DNA of 55,313 nucleotides from the NCBI GenBank assembly GCA_903970255.1, contig CAJCHM010000028.1, positions 1 to 55,313 of the forward strand. The letters run 5' to 3'. Below, piece after piece: positions 42,171 through 50,770 of the stretch. The notes beneath the pieces are model-generated. The model searched no databases, was not told the DNA's origin, and saw nothing but the letters and a program-made list of their open reading frames with translations. The first letter of the stretch is position 1. Every line of letters starts with the position of its first letter. Origin of the DNA: Acidobacteriota bacterium. GTDB lineage: Bacteria > Chlamydiota > Chlamydiia > Chlamydiales > Rhabdochlamydiaceae. Both the position numbers and the translations under genes were made by a program.

Positions 42171-44828
42171 TTATCCCTTGAACTTTTCTTCTAAAACGAT
42201 TGCCGTATAGGGGGGTAGGGAGCGCAATTGAAAGTGAGTGGGTCTTCCATTGCTATTTTTAAGGATTTCTACTGCAGTATGATTAACCACCCTTCCTAGC
42301 CCTCCATATTGCTTTTCGTCTGTGTTATAAACTATTTTAGCTTCTACGAGTTGATCTAATTCAGGAGCATAGGTTTGATCTGGCAATGGAATTTTGTAAT
42401 TTTTGATCTCATGATCTGAGGTATTAAAGATACAAGCAAATTGTTGTCCTTGATTTCTTCGATGGAAGGAAACAACCCCATTTTGGCTATCTTCCGCATT
42501 GATCCACGCAAAGCCGTCATCTGTCTGATCCCATAAGCCGACATTATCCTGATAAAGATGGAGCAACACCTGGCGACATTTTTGAGCGCCTTGATGAAGA
42601 TGGGCATTCGACTTGTCTACTACTTGTGGATCCAATTCTTCCCATTGGATACCTGTTTTTGGAGGAGCATTCCTGTTCTCACTATTCTCCTTTATTCTTG
42701 CATGCCACTCTGTAGTTTGTAAAATTTCGTTGCCCATGAATTCAAGAATAGGTCCTCCCCCTCGCAATAATTGAAAGGCCAGCGCCAGCCTGCCGTTGGC
42801 AAATTTTTCGATATTATTTTTGCCAGACATTTTGGTAAAAATTGTGCTCTTTCCATTTGCATTTTCATCGTGAGAATAGGGAAGAACGACTTTGCCGCGA
42901 GGCCGTATGTCTTCGTGACCATCGACAGCTTGAACTGTATGTGTAAGCAAACCATAAGCCTGCTGCCTTTCCTCTGCGGGCATTTGCCAGTACCTTAAAG
43001 TGTCATTCATAAACCCCATATGCCATGTTAGATCAAAGCCGATACCGCCTGTTTTGGTATGAATTCCTTTCTGTTCGACAGGGCGTGTGAGATTGTGGAA
43101 CCCTAAACATTCCTCTGCGATGAACAGACATCCTGGGACATTTTGATGGAAGTATGTTGTCACATTTCGCAGAAAATGTTTTCCATCTAAATCCTCCGCG
43201 CCCCCTTTGTGATTATAGCGCTTTTGATCTCCCCCCTGGTTAAGATAGAGCATTGATGTCACCGCATCGACTCTAATGCCGTCAAGCCCTAGTTTTTGGA
43301 ACAAAAAAGCGAGATTAGACGCCAGAAAATCTTGAGTAAATTGTTTCTTATAATCAAAGCTTTTCGTTCCCCAGCTAGGGTGAAAGGCAAAGATTGGATC
43401 ATCATTCTCTAGAAGAGGAGAGCCATCAAATTCAGATAAAGCAAAAGAGTCGATAGCAAAATGCGCAGGAACCCAATCGGCTATGATGAAGATTCCTTGA
43501 CGATTATTTCCTAGATTCAGGGTATGCATATGATTGACAAAGAATTGAAAATCTTCCCAGCTTCCCATTTCGCAATTGGGAGCAAAAAAATTCGTAATCT
43601 GATAACCCATCGAAATCGGTTGAGGGTGTGCAAACATTCCCATGAGTTCAACCGCATTATATCCCATCATTTTACAATAATTTCCCAGTTCTATAGCCAG
43701 AGATCTCCAATTGAGCGGATTGCCTTCCCGATCGAACTTCCAAGAAGGGGAGTGTACTTCATAAATAGCTAATGGATCTTTTTTAGAAAAATTGAGATTT
43801 TTTCGATTATTAACCCACGCCCCGTCTTGCCACTCAAAGGTCTTATCTATATCTACAACCACAGACTCGTGGTTCTCCCGTTTTCCCTGAGGGTCGTGAA
43901 TGATGTTGTGAAATGCAAAAGGATCTACTTTTTTCACAGGTTGTGATCCCTTGGAATCTGTAATCATGAAGTGATAAGTTCTTCCAGGAAGAGCATCACA
44001 AGATTCAGCAGACCAAATGCCCTCTTTTCCTCTTGTCATTGAAATTGACTTTTCAGTCTGTTGAAAAGCCGTTAAATTCAGTACAACCTGGGTTGCATTA
44101 GGCGCATAAACTTGAAAGGTTGTTGTTTTGGTATAGCCATTGTGGTGCGCTCCGAGTGTTTTGTATAAGTTAGGATTAAACCCTCGCCCATAGAATGGGG
44201 GCTGAAGTCCTTGATCGATGAGTTTGTTTTGGATCACAGGATGCAAGTGATGGAACAGAGTATTCATTTGACGATGAGAAAACGTAAGATTGTTTAAAAG
44301 AGTTTTAAAAAAATCCACTTTACCTTGCGCTAATTGGTCTAGCTTTTGCTTTGCTGTTTTATTTCCAGATAGAAATTCTCTTTCTAGTTCTGTTAATTTA
44401 AGATCGCATTCGAAATCTTGCAGCACTTGGTTTAGAAAAGTGAGGTTCCCAAGCAGTGGATGGATTGTTGTTAAAATAAAAGGGTCTTTTTTGAGCTTAT
44501 CTTTTCCAAAATTGAATTTTCCTTGCGGACAACCTGAAATTATCCAAATAAAGGAGTGAATTTTTTGTCTCAAACGTTCTTGAGCTGAGTTAAATACCTC
44601 ATTATGAAATCTTTCAGAGAAGCTTGTCACTTCACTTTCCTTAAAAGGATTGAATTCTATCCATTGAATTATCTTTTGAAGATCTTTGATTTGTGTTTCT
44701 ATAACGGAAGTAAATTTATCATTTATATTGATCAATAAACATTTTCTTTTTTCTTCTATTTCTTCTAATTTCTTAATATCGTCTTGCGCCTCTGGGACAT
44801 TTGAATAATAGTAATCTCTAGTAATCAT
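42171..44828 (-). CDS. glgB: Glycogen branching enzyme, second copy with helical N-terminal extension
   Basis: 885 residues. The first 200 are helical and charged with no recognised domain. A CBM48-like domain (about 220-330) follows: YKTLGAHHNG, TFQVYAPNATQVVLNL. The GH13_9 catalytic part has the four conserved regions: IIADWVPAHFA, GIRVDAVTSM with nucleophile D521, FIAEECLGF with acid/base E572, and PYSHDENANGKST. It cuts alpha-1,4 chains and transfers them to alpha-1,6 positions. It is clearly divergent from the GlgB part of the neighbouring fusion, so the locus has two branching enzymes. It is longer than typical GlgB (about 730) because of its N-terminus. Confidence 0.93.
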   Translation of the reverse strand: MITRDYYYSNVPEAQDDIKKLEEIEEKRKCLLININDKFTSVIETQIKDLQKIIQWIEFNPFKESEVTSFSERFHNEVFNSAQERLRQKIHSFIWIISGCPQGKFNFGKDKLKKDPFILTTIHPLLGNLTFLNQVLQDFECDLKLTELEREFLSGNKTAKQKLDQLAQGKVDFFKTLLNNLTFSHRQMNTLFHHLHPVIQNKLIDQGLQPPFYGRGFNPNLYKTLGAHHNGYTKTTTFQVYAPNATQVVLNLTAFQQTEKSISMTRGKEGIWSAESCDALPGRTYHFMITDSKGSQPVKKVDPFAFHNIIHDPQGKRENHESVVVDIDKTFEWQDGAWVNNRKNLNFSKKDPLAIYEVHSPSWKFDREGNPLNWRSLAIELGNYCKMMGYNAVELMGMFAHPQPISMGYQITNFFAPNCEMGSWEDFQFFVNHMHTLNLGNNRQGIFIIADWVPAHFAIDSFALSEFDGSPLLENDDPIFAFHPSWGTKSFDYKKQFTQDFLASNLAFLFQKLGLDGIRVDAVTSMLYLNQGGDQKRYNHKGGAEDLDGKHFLRNVTTYFHQNVPGCLFIAEECLGFHNLTRPVEQKGIHTKTGGIGFDLTWHMGFMNDTLRYWQMPAEERQQAYGLLTHTVQAVDGHEDIRPRGKVVLPYSHDENANGKSTIFTKMSGKNNIEKFANGRLALAFQLLRGGGPILEFMGNEILQTTEWHARIKENSENRNAPPKTGIQWEELDPQVVDKSNAHLHQGAQKCRQVLLHLYQDNVGLWDQTDDGFAWINAEDSQNGVVSFHRRNQGQQFACIFNTSDHEIKNYKIPLPDQTYAPELDQLVEAKIVYNTDEKQYGGLGRVVNHTAVEILKNSNGRPTHFQLRSLPPYTAIVLEEKFKG

Positions 44829-45217
44829 AAAACCCTTATTTTATTTATGTGAATTCAAAAATCTAGCAAAATAAATTTCGTTAAAATCTTTTTATTATAA
44901 CATAGATAATATTATCGAAAAAGTGATTTGATTTCAATTATTAAATTATATTTTAATATTTTTTTAATTAAAAAAAAGAAGCGCTTTTATAATTAAAGCA
45001 GAGGACATCAGAAATCTTTATGCTTTTGCAAAAAAATCATACTACTTCCAAACAACTTGAAAAAGCGGCTTTTAAGCTGCAAGACAAGCTCAAAAGCCGC
45101 TTTTTCAAGTTGTTTTCAACTAACCGTCGGTTATTTATAGATATTTCCGCGCGCTAGCACCGGTATATAGTGCTTCCAGATAAATTTATTATTTATATTA
45201 ATAAATTTAATATAAGG
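44829..45217. other. Intergenic region upstream of glgB with repeats
   Basis: 44829-45000 is very AT-rich, the probable promoter region of the second glgB. A perfect long hairpin lies at 45050-45115. 45134-45157 repeats the TTTATAGATATTTCCGC block of 5809-5831 and is followed by CACCGGTATATAG, which resembles a family A terminus. No gene is seen. Confidence 0.5.
45050..45115. repeat. Perfect 24-bp-arm hairpin (family F)
   Basis: AAACAACTTGAAAAAGCGGC plus TTTT (45050-45073) is exactly complementary to 45092-45115, and the 18-base loop can pair further (AGCT with AGCT). It lies downstream of the YkgJ gene and upstream of glgB on the same strand. The stem is far longer than an ordinary terminator. 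Confidence 0.85.
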
Positions 45218-45634
45218 CTAATCTTCTTGGGGAAGATGTTTTTGAATTTCTTGCAAAGAGATGAGAGGAGCGTCCGGGTGGTTGATCCCTTCGCAGCGCA
45301 CCCCTTCTTCTTTCCAATCTTGGGGGGAATTGACATTTTCTGGCCACCAGGGGTAAGTGCGGCACTGTTTGGGGCGGACATCGTAAATGGTGCAGCGTTT
45401 CCCATCTAAAAATACGCAATCGTAGTTTCCATCGCGCTTGATCTCGGTAAGCGATAACCGGTTGCCTATGCGACGGGTGTATTTTTTGATAAACTCGGTA
45501 AGCTCCATGTCGAGATGCTTTGCCATTGCGTCTGCTTCTTCAGGGGAGAACCAAACGGCACCTGCCGACCCAGTGCAACATTGCCCGCATCCTGTGCATT
45601 TAAAACGGAGTCCATCTTTAAACCAAGGCTTCAT
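45218..45634 (-). CDS. YkgJ-family zinc/iron-chelating cysteine cluster protein
   Basis: 138 residues. The N-terminal cluster CTGCGQCC near residue 13, then RRIGNRLSL, C-VFLDGKRCTIYDVRP and QCRTYPWW make the full YkgJ (UPF0153) pattern, in which Cys residues bind Zn or an Fe-S cluster. The biochemical role of the family is unproven. The ATG lies within the end of the metallophosphoesterase gene (17-base overlap), so it is translated from the same message. Confidence 0.88.
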   Translation of the reverse strand: MKPWFKDGLRFKCTGCGQCCTGSAGAVWFSPEEADAMAKHLDMELTEFIKKYTRRIGNRLSLTEIKRDGNYDCVFLDGKRCTIYDVRPKQCRTYPWWPENVNSPQDWKEEGVRCEGINHPDAPLISLQEIQKHLPQED

Positions 45635-46526
45635 CTTTTAACCATGTGAAATTGGATTTGGCAACACTTTCCCAACTGGTAGGGTTGCTTTTGCGGATAT
45701 TTTGAAAAACCTCGATGACGCATCCATCAGCGGTGATATCGATGAGATTCCACGTTCCCTTGTTTTTTTGCGCTGCCGATCCACTGTCGAGAATGATGGG
45801 TAAATGGGAGCTGCGCAAATCAGCAATGCAGTGGCGATGAGAATGTCCATGGAGATAAAGCTTCACTTGAGGAAAACGCTTTAGAATTTTTTGTAGCGCT
45901 TCCCTTCGAATCAGGCTCTTGCGTTTGGACTCGTTGGCAAAGAGAGGGAAATGGTTAACGAGGATGACGCGATGATTCTTAGGGAGCTCTTGAAGTGCAC
46001 TTTCGAGTTTTTGTTCCAACTCCGATGAGAAATATCCGTTAGAAGAGAATAGAGAGGTTGCCAGCGCTGTGTCTAAAGCAAAAAGCCACCAATCATGCCC
46101 GAGGAAGATTTTTGTCATTTCATCGTCTTTGAGATTTTCTTTGGAAGCATAGTTTGCGCTAAAGTATTGGTAGAAGAGTTTATTTTTATAAGCGTTTTTA
46201 GTGTAATGGTCGTGATTGCCGGGAAGTGTAAAGACTTGGAATTTTTCATTTTGCAGATTTTCAATGAACTGCTGCGCCATCTTAAATTCTGCTGCCTGAG
46301 CTGTTGAGGTCAGGTCGCCTGTAATCAGTACAGTTTCGACATTGCGTTCATGAAAGATGGGGATCAATGTCGTTAGGCAACTGGGATCAAAAGTATGCCT
46401 GCGCGCAAGTAAAAGATTGAGATTGCCAAGCCATCGCTTAGAAAAAAATTGAGAGGGATTCCAAGTGATTTTGGAAAAATGCAAATCGGAGATATGGGCT
46501 AAGCGGAACAAAGGTTTATCAGTCAT
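45618..46526 (-). CDS. Calcineurin-like metallophosphoesterase
   Basis: 302 residues with the ordered metal-binding motifs of the family: AHISDLHF (about 9-16), LITGDLT (about 68-74), LPGNHDHYT (about 100-108), LVNHFP and HGHSHRH (about 226-232). It is a soluble phosphohydrolase; the substrate (phosphodiester, nucleotide or lipid such as UDP-diacylglucosamine) cannot be settled from sequence alone. It is followed by the overlapping YkgJ gene. No clear ribosome binding site precedes the ATG. Confidence 0.9.
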   Translation of the reverse strand: MTDKPLFRLAHISDLHFSKITWNPSQFFSKRWLGNLNLLLARRHTFDPSCLTTLIPIFHERNVETVLITGDLTSTAQAAEFKMAQQFIENLQNEKFQVFTLPGNHDHYTKNAYKNKLFYQYFSANYASKENLKDDEMTKIFLGHDWWLFALDTALATSLFSSNGYFSSELEQKLESALQELPKNHRVILVNHFPLFANESKRKSLIRREALQKILKRFPQVKLYLHGHSHRHCIADLRSSHLPIILDSGSAAQKNKGTWNLIDITADGCVIEVFQNIRKSNPTSWESVAKSNFTWLKDEALV

Positions 46527-46578
46527 GGGGTAAGCTACAGTTGTTACGACTATATTACCTTTTCCGCCAATTTCCTCC

Positions 46579-46959
46579 TCACACTTTCCTGCCGCGGTGA
46601 TCTTGAACTTTTCGATTTGCCAATGTTTGCTTAGTTAAATTTTTAATCCAGCGCTGCCCCTCTTTATGTGCATGGGAAGGGGAGGAGTCATTGGGGACAG
46701 TTCCCGGCGTTGTGCGTTTGGAAACTCCTTTTTTATGTTTTGTCTTTTTAACTTTAAATTTTTTCTCTATTTCAGAAAGAAGTGGCTCTTTCTTTTTTGG
46801 GGGCTTTCTTTTAGGAAATTTTTTCAATAATTCTTTTTCTGTTTGCTCATCGGCGTATTTACTATCCTCAGAGGAGGTAAAGGTATTTTTTAGGCTGCGG
46901 ATTGCCTTAGACATTTTTTTTCGAAATTTATCAAAAATAGGACGATTGGATCTATTCAT
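46579..46959 (-). CDS. Small highly basic protein of unknown function
   Basis: 126 residues, about a third Lys and Arg, with no hydrophobic segment. Basic blocks include KRKPPKKKEP and KVKKTKHKKGVSKR. There is no histone-like repeat, so it is not evidently Hc2, but binding to nucleic acid or acidic partners is likely from its charge. The ATG follows AGGTG. It stands alone between the GT9 and phosphoesterase genes. Confidence that it is a real gene is moderate. Confidence 0.55.
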   Translation of the reverse strand: MNRSNRPIFDKFRKKMSKAIRSLKNTFTSSEDSKYADEQTEKELLKKFPKRKPPKKKEPLLSEIEKKFKVKKTKHKKGVSKRTTPGTVPNDSSPSHAHKEGQRWIKNLTKQTLANRKVQDHRGRKV

Positions 46960-47003
46960 GAGGCACCTGCTTTCGTTTTAGACATTTTCCTCACTCTAAT
47001 CAT

Positions 47004-47960
47004 CTAGGATTTTTTTGAAAAGAAAAGTTCGTCACTAATCAGGGTGCAATTCAATTTTTTAAAGGAGTTTAAGACTTTATTCGGCGAGATAAAGCTCTGC
47101 CAGTGATTTTCCTTAAGTCGTAAAAATTTCCAATTGGGCAAATAAGGTGGCGGCAATACAAGCTGCCCCTGCAGCCAGCCCGGTCGCCAAAGATCCATCC
47201 TTTTTTTTTCATTGGCAATGATTAATGTAGGGATATTTAGATTGGATGCCAAATGTCCGATAGCAGAGTCGTTGCCGATTACAAATCCCGATTCATAGAT
47301 CAATCCCGCAAGCTCTCTTAGTGTGGGCGTTGATCCAAGAGTAAAGCCCATCTTTTCAACGCAGTTCCAATCAGACATCTCAGAGGGGGCAACGCAAAAT
47401 ATCGGATGGAATCCCCTCTCACGGAGTTTTTCAGCCAATTGCAGAAAGCCCTTTCTTTTCCAATTTTTGCTTGAAACCCGGCTTGTTGGATGGATGAGAA
47501 CATCGAAGTTTCTTTGCCGATGAACCAAATGGGAAGGGGGAGTGAGCCCATTTTCCTTTGAAGGGAGGTCAAGTTGCACAAGTGTTGCAACAGCGTTTGC
47601 GATATTGTCTGCCATCGGCAGGGTGCTATTAAAAACATGATCAAGAAGCCCTAGCTTGGCATGTTTGCCAACGCGATAGGTGGGGTAGAAGATCGAGAGG
47701 CGCTCCCTATGAGTTTGAATAAGCCCATCGATTTTGGCGGAGTTGTCATTTTCTGCCACAATGAGATCATAAGATTGAAAAATGCTATTGCTCTCAGGAA
47801 AAGGAAGCAGGTTGTGTCCGGGGAACCATGAAGAGAGTTCTGGAAGATGGTTATGAAAAGTTGTCACATGATAGCCTCCCAACTTTAATTGATGGGAGGC
47901 GATCATCATCAGAAGAGCATCGCCGATGCCAGTTGCAGGGATTACAGCACTTCTTAACAC
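47004..47960 (-). CDS. GT9 (heptosyltransferase-like) glycosyltransferase
   Basis: About 318 residues. I prefer the GTG at 47960, directly behind the groEL stop and preceded by a purine-rich GGGAGAAGAGAAG; the frame is open to an ATG at 47993 inside groEL. The start RSAVIPATGIGDALLMM is the family's N-terminal GD-loop. In the C-terminal half, HPTSRVSSKNWKRKGFLQL and VIGNDSAIGHLASNLNIP are the nucleotide-sugar-binding segments. The GT9 family adds heptose or related sugars to LPS; chlamydial LPS lacks heptose in model species, so the sugar is unknown. The context suggests read-through from groEL. Confidence 0.82.
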   Translation of the reverse strand: MLRSAVIPATGIGDALLMMIASHQLKLGGYHVTTFHNHLPELSSWFPGHNLLPFPESNSIFQSYDLIVAENDNSAKIDGLIQTHRERLSIFYPTYRVGKHAKLGLLDHVFNSTLPMADNIANAVATLVQLDLPSKENGLTPPSHLVHRQRNFDVLIHPTSRVSSKNWKRKGFLQLAEKLRERGFHPIFCVAPSEMSDWNCVEKMGFTLGSTPTLRELAGLIYESGFVIGNDSAIGHLASNLNIPTLIIANEKKRMDLWRPGWLQGQLVLPPPYLPNWKFLRLKENHWQSFISPNKVLNSFKKLNCTLISDELFFSKKS

Positions 47961-47961
47961 G

Positions 47962-49557
47962 TCACTTCTTCTCTTCTCCCTCATCAGGCGCATTGCCGAT
48001 CAAAGTTTCAGTCAGAAGGATGACGCCGGCTGTAGAGACAGCAAAGCGCAAGCTATTCTTGACCACTTTTGCAGGATCCACAACGCCAGCGAGCAACAGT
48101 TCCTCAACTTTTTCTGATGCCGCATTAAAGCCAAAATGGGCCCCTGCAGCAAGCACTTCATTAAGAACTACTGAGCTATCAAAACCTGTGTTAGAGACGA
48201 TCTGCTTGAAAGGCGCTTGGCATGCCTTTAAGACGATCTGTGCGCCCAGGGCCTCATCGCCAGATAGGTTAAGCATTGCAGACTTGGCAGCACGCAGCAG
48301 AGCGCATCCGCCGCCAATGACGATCCCTTCTTCAATAGCAGCGCGTGTTGAGTTCAAGCTATCTTCAAACATCTGTTTTTTCTGCTTCATCTCAGGCTCT
48401 GTCGCAGCCCCAACGCGGATGACGGCAACACCGCCGCCAAGTTTTGCTTTCCGCTCATCGAGTTTTTCTTTATCGTAGGAGCTAGTAGCATTGCCGCTTT
48501 CTGCTTCGATCTGCTTTATCCTAGCTTGAATTGCGGAAGGAGAACCTTTGCCGCCGACAATCGTTGTCTTCTCTTTGTTAATCAGGATTTTCTCGGCAGA
48601 ACCTAACATTTCCACAGTTGCATCTTTAAGAGCAGTTCCTGTTTCTTCCGAGATCACGATTGCCCCAGTTAAGATGGCAATATCTTCAAGCATTGCTTTG
48701 CGGCGATCGCCAAAGCCGGGCGCTTTGACAGCTGCAACTTTTAGTGTGCCGCGCAATCGGTTAACGACAAGCGTAGATAGGGCATCACCTTCAATATCTT
48801 CTGCGATGATGAGCAGCTGGGTTGCCGTGCTTGCCACTGCTTGCAAGATGGGGATGATCTCTTGAACTGATGAGATTTTCTTGTCGGTGATGAGCACTTT
48901 TGCATGTGTCATTTCGACTGTCATCTTTTCAGCGTTTGTGCAGAAGTAAGCGCTTGTATAGCCTCTATCAAACTGCATCCCTTCGACCATCTCGATGGAG
49001 GTCTCTGTTCCCTTCCCTTCCTCGATGGTGATGACCCCCTCTTTACCCACTTTTTTGACTGCATCCGCAATCATTTCACCGATTGTCACATTTCCAGAGG
49101 CAGAAGCTGTTGCGATATTTTTTGTTTCCACATCGCTTTTGATTGCGATGGCAGCTTTTTCTAGTTCTTGAACAATCGCATCGACGGCCTTGTCCATCCC
49201 GCGCTTTAAAGTGATAGGGGAGGAACCGGAGGCGATATTTTTAACCCCATTTTGCACCAAAGCTCGAAGAAGCAGGATGCTTGAAGTTGTCCCATCGCCA
49301 CATTTTTCTTTCATTTTGCTAGCCACTTCTTTTCCTAAAGAGACTCCCATATTGGCATATTGGTCTTTGAGTTCAATGTCTTTGACAATGCTATTGCCAT
49401 CATTGGTGATTGTAGGAGCGCCCCAAGAAGCTTGTAGGCCCACATTGCGCCCCTTTGGGCCAAGTGTGACACCAACGACATCGGCAAGTTTATCGATCCC
49501 GTCGCGCAGTTTATTTCTTGCTTCTTCTTCGAAAATCAGCTCTTTTGGTGTAGACAT
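47962..49557 (-). CDS. groEL: GroEL-family chaperonin without a groES partner
   Basis: 531 residues from the ATG at 49557, preceded by AAAGGA; the frame opens earlier (49626) but that part holds the promoter. Conserved GroEL elements are [27 protein letters not shown] (nucleotide-binding Asp), [11 protein letters not shown] and [10 protein letters not shown] with the catalytic Asp in FEDSL. The C-terminus ends in EGEEKK, with no GGM tail. No groES lies next to it. Chlamydiae carry three GroEL paralogues, of which only GroEL1 pairs with groES, so this is probably GroEL2 or GroEL3. A CIRCE-like operator and a promoter lie upstream. Confidence 0.93.
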   Translation of the reverse strand: MSTPKELIFEEEARNKLRDGIDKLADVVGVTLGPKGRNVGLQASWGAPTITNDGNSIVKDIELKDQYANMGVSLGKEVASKMKEKCGDGTTSSILLLRALVQNGVKNIASGSSPITLKRGMDKAVDAIVQELEKAAIAIKSDVETKNIATASASGNVTIGEMIADAVKKVGKEGVITIEEGKGTETSIEMVEGMQFDRGYTSAYFCTNAEKMTVEMTHAKVLITDKKISSVQEIIPILQAVASTATQLLIIAEDIEGDALSTLVVNRLRGTLKVAAVKAPGFGDRRKAMLEDIAILTGAIVISEETGTALKDATVEMLGSAEKILINKEKTTIVGGKGSPSAIQARIKQIEAESGNATSSYDKEKLDERKAKLGGGVAVIRVGAATEPEMKQKKQMFEDSLNSTRAAIEEGIVIGGGCALLRAAKSAMLNLSGDEALGAQIVLKACQAPFKQIVSNTGFDSSVVLNEVLAAGAHFGFNAASEKVEELLLAGVVDPAKVVKNSLRFAVSTAGVILLTETLIGNAPDEGEEKK

Positions 49558-49597
49558 AGTATTTATTCCTTTTCTAAGTGTTCCATTGCAAGTTCCC

Positions 49598-49626
49598 AAT
49601 ATAGTGTATGAAAAGTTATTATGCAA
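49598..49626 (-). promoter_or_regulatory. Probable sigma-70-type promoter of groEL
   Basis: On the minus strand TTGCAT (49621-49626) and TATATT (49598-49603) are separated by exactly 17 bases. The -10 box matches consensus at five of six positions, the -35 box at only the first three. It lies about 40 bases upstream of the groEL ATG and just downstream of the CIRCE-like element. Confidence 0.6.
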
Positions 49627-49635
49627 GATAGGTTT

Positions 49636-49662
49636 TTAGCAAATCGCAAGTTGGATTGCTAA
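49636..49662. promoter_or_regulatory. CIRCE-like HrcA operator upstream of groEL
   Basis: TTAGCAAAT, nine bases, GATTGCTAA: the exact 9-9-9 layout of CIRCE (TTAGCACTC-N9-GAGTGCTAA). The right half differs from consensus at one of nine bases, the left half at three. It sits nine bases upstream of the -35 box and contains the stop codon of rsmI. It would place this chaperonin under the heat-shock repressor HrcA. Confidence 0.65.
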
Positions 49663-50474
49663 TCATTTGTAAAATGGTTGTAAACTTCCCTTTTGGGAAG
49701 ATGGCGCATTTGCGCTGCCATTTTGATCGCTTCATTCTTCGACAAGTAGAGATCTTTTTGGAGCATTTCCACAAGCTCTGGCAATGAAAGATGTTCATAG
49801 GAAATTTTTTCCGTGGCAGGGCTAATGAGCAGAACCATCTCCCCTCGAGGTGGATTTTTCTTGAAATGGGAGAGCAATTCTTCCGCAGTCCCCATCAAGC
49901 ACTCTTCGTGGAGCTTGGTAAGCTCCCTTGCGATGGATAATTTCCTCATCTCTGAGAGTTTATGCACCGCCTCTAAAGTAGTTTCAATACGATGGGGAGA
50001 TTCATAGGCAATTGTTGTGCCCATATAGAGAAGAGCCTGGGATAGGGTAGTTTGAAGTTCTTTTTCCTTTTTAGGAAGAAACCCGATGAACTGAAAAGGG
50101 CAGGCGGGCAGTCCTGAGAGAACAAGAGCATTGATCATGGCGCAGGCACCAGGAATCGCGGTCACTTCAATGTTCTCTAGCCGACATTTGGCGACTAATT
50201 CTTGTCCAGGATCTGAAATTAGAGGGGTTCCTGCATCCGATATAAGGGCGATTGTTTTTCCGGACTTCAGATCCTCAATCACCTTACCTTCAGCACCTGC
50301 CTCATTAAATTTATGAAAAGAATAGAGGGGGACGTGAATGTCATAGTGATTGAGCAATCCGCGACTGTGTCGGGTATCTTCACAGAGAATGTATTCACAT
50401 TTTTTTAATGTCTCAATAGCGCGGTAAGAAAAGTCAGCAAGGTTGCCAATAGGTGTTGAAACGAGATAGAGCAC
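49659..50474 (-). CDS. rsmI: 16S rRNA 2'-O-ribose C1402 methyltransferase
   Basis: 271 residues of the tetrapyrrole-methylase fold. Family motifs are LYLVSTPIGNLADFSYRA at the N-terminus, CEDTRHSRGLL, ALISDAGTPLISDPG and IPGACAMINALVLSGLP, followed by FIGFLPKKEK and ARELTKLHEE. It uses SAM to methylate the ribose of C1402 in 16S rRNA at the P site. Length is normal. Its stop codon lies inside the CIRCE-like element of groEL, and its start is 17 bases from the tRNA-Cys gene. Confidence 0.96.
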   Translation of the reverse strand: MLYLVSTPIGNLADFSYRAIETLKKCEYILCEDTRHSRGLLNHYDIHVPLYSFHKFNEAGAEGKVIEDLKSGKTIALISDAGTPLISDPGQELVAKCRLENIEVTAIPGACAMINALVLSGLPACPFQFIGFLPKKEKELQTTLSQALLYMGTTIAYESPHRIETTLEAVHKLSEMRKLSIARELTKLHEECLMGTAEELLSHFKKNPPRGEMVLLISPATEKISYEHLSLPELVEMLQKDLYLSKNEAIKMAAQMRHLPKREVYNHFTND

Positions 50475-50490
50475 AGAATTTCAAATAAGT

Positions 50491-50565
50491 TGGAGGTGGC
50501 ACCCAGATTCGAACTGGGGGATGGAAGCTTTGCAGGCTTCTGCCTTACCACTTGGCGATGCCACC
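50491..50565 (-). tRNA. tRNA-Cys (GCA anticodon) with encoded CCA
   Basis: On the minus strand the acceptor GGTGGCA pairs with TGCCACC, the anticodon stem GAAGC/GCTTC encloses the loop CTGCAAA with anticodon GCA, and the T-loop is TTCGAAT. The discriminator is T73, as expected for Cys, and CCA is encoded at 50491-50493. It lies directly upstream of rsmI on the same strand. Confidence 0.96.
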
Positions 50566-50770
50566 AATAATGGTACAGAGTATGCTCAAACCGACGATAT
50601 GTCGTCAATCGGATATTTTGGCTAAATAAATTCTTTTTTTCGGTTACGAAACAGCACGCGAAGTAGATTAAAGGGGTTTGTGAAAGTAGCCCGGGTAAAG
50701 CTCTAAGCCGCTATTGAAATTCAACGCCGCTTTTGTTTACACTTAAGGTTTGCCAATGTTGAGGTAGCCA

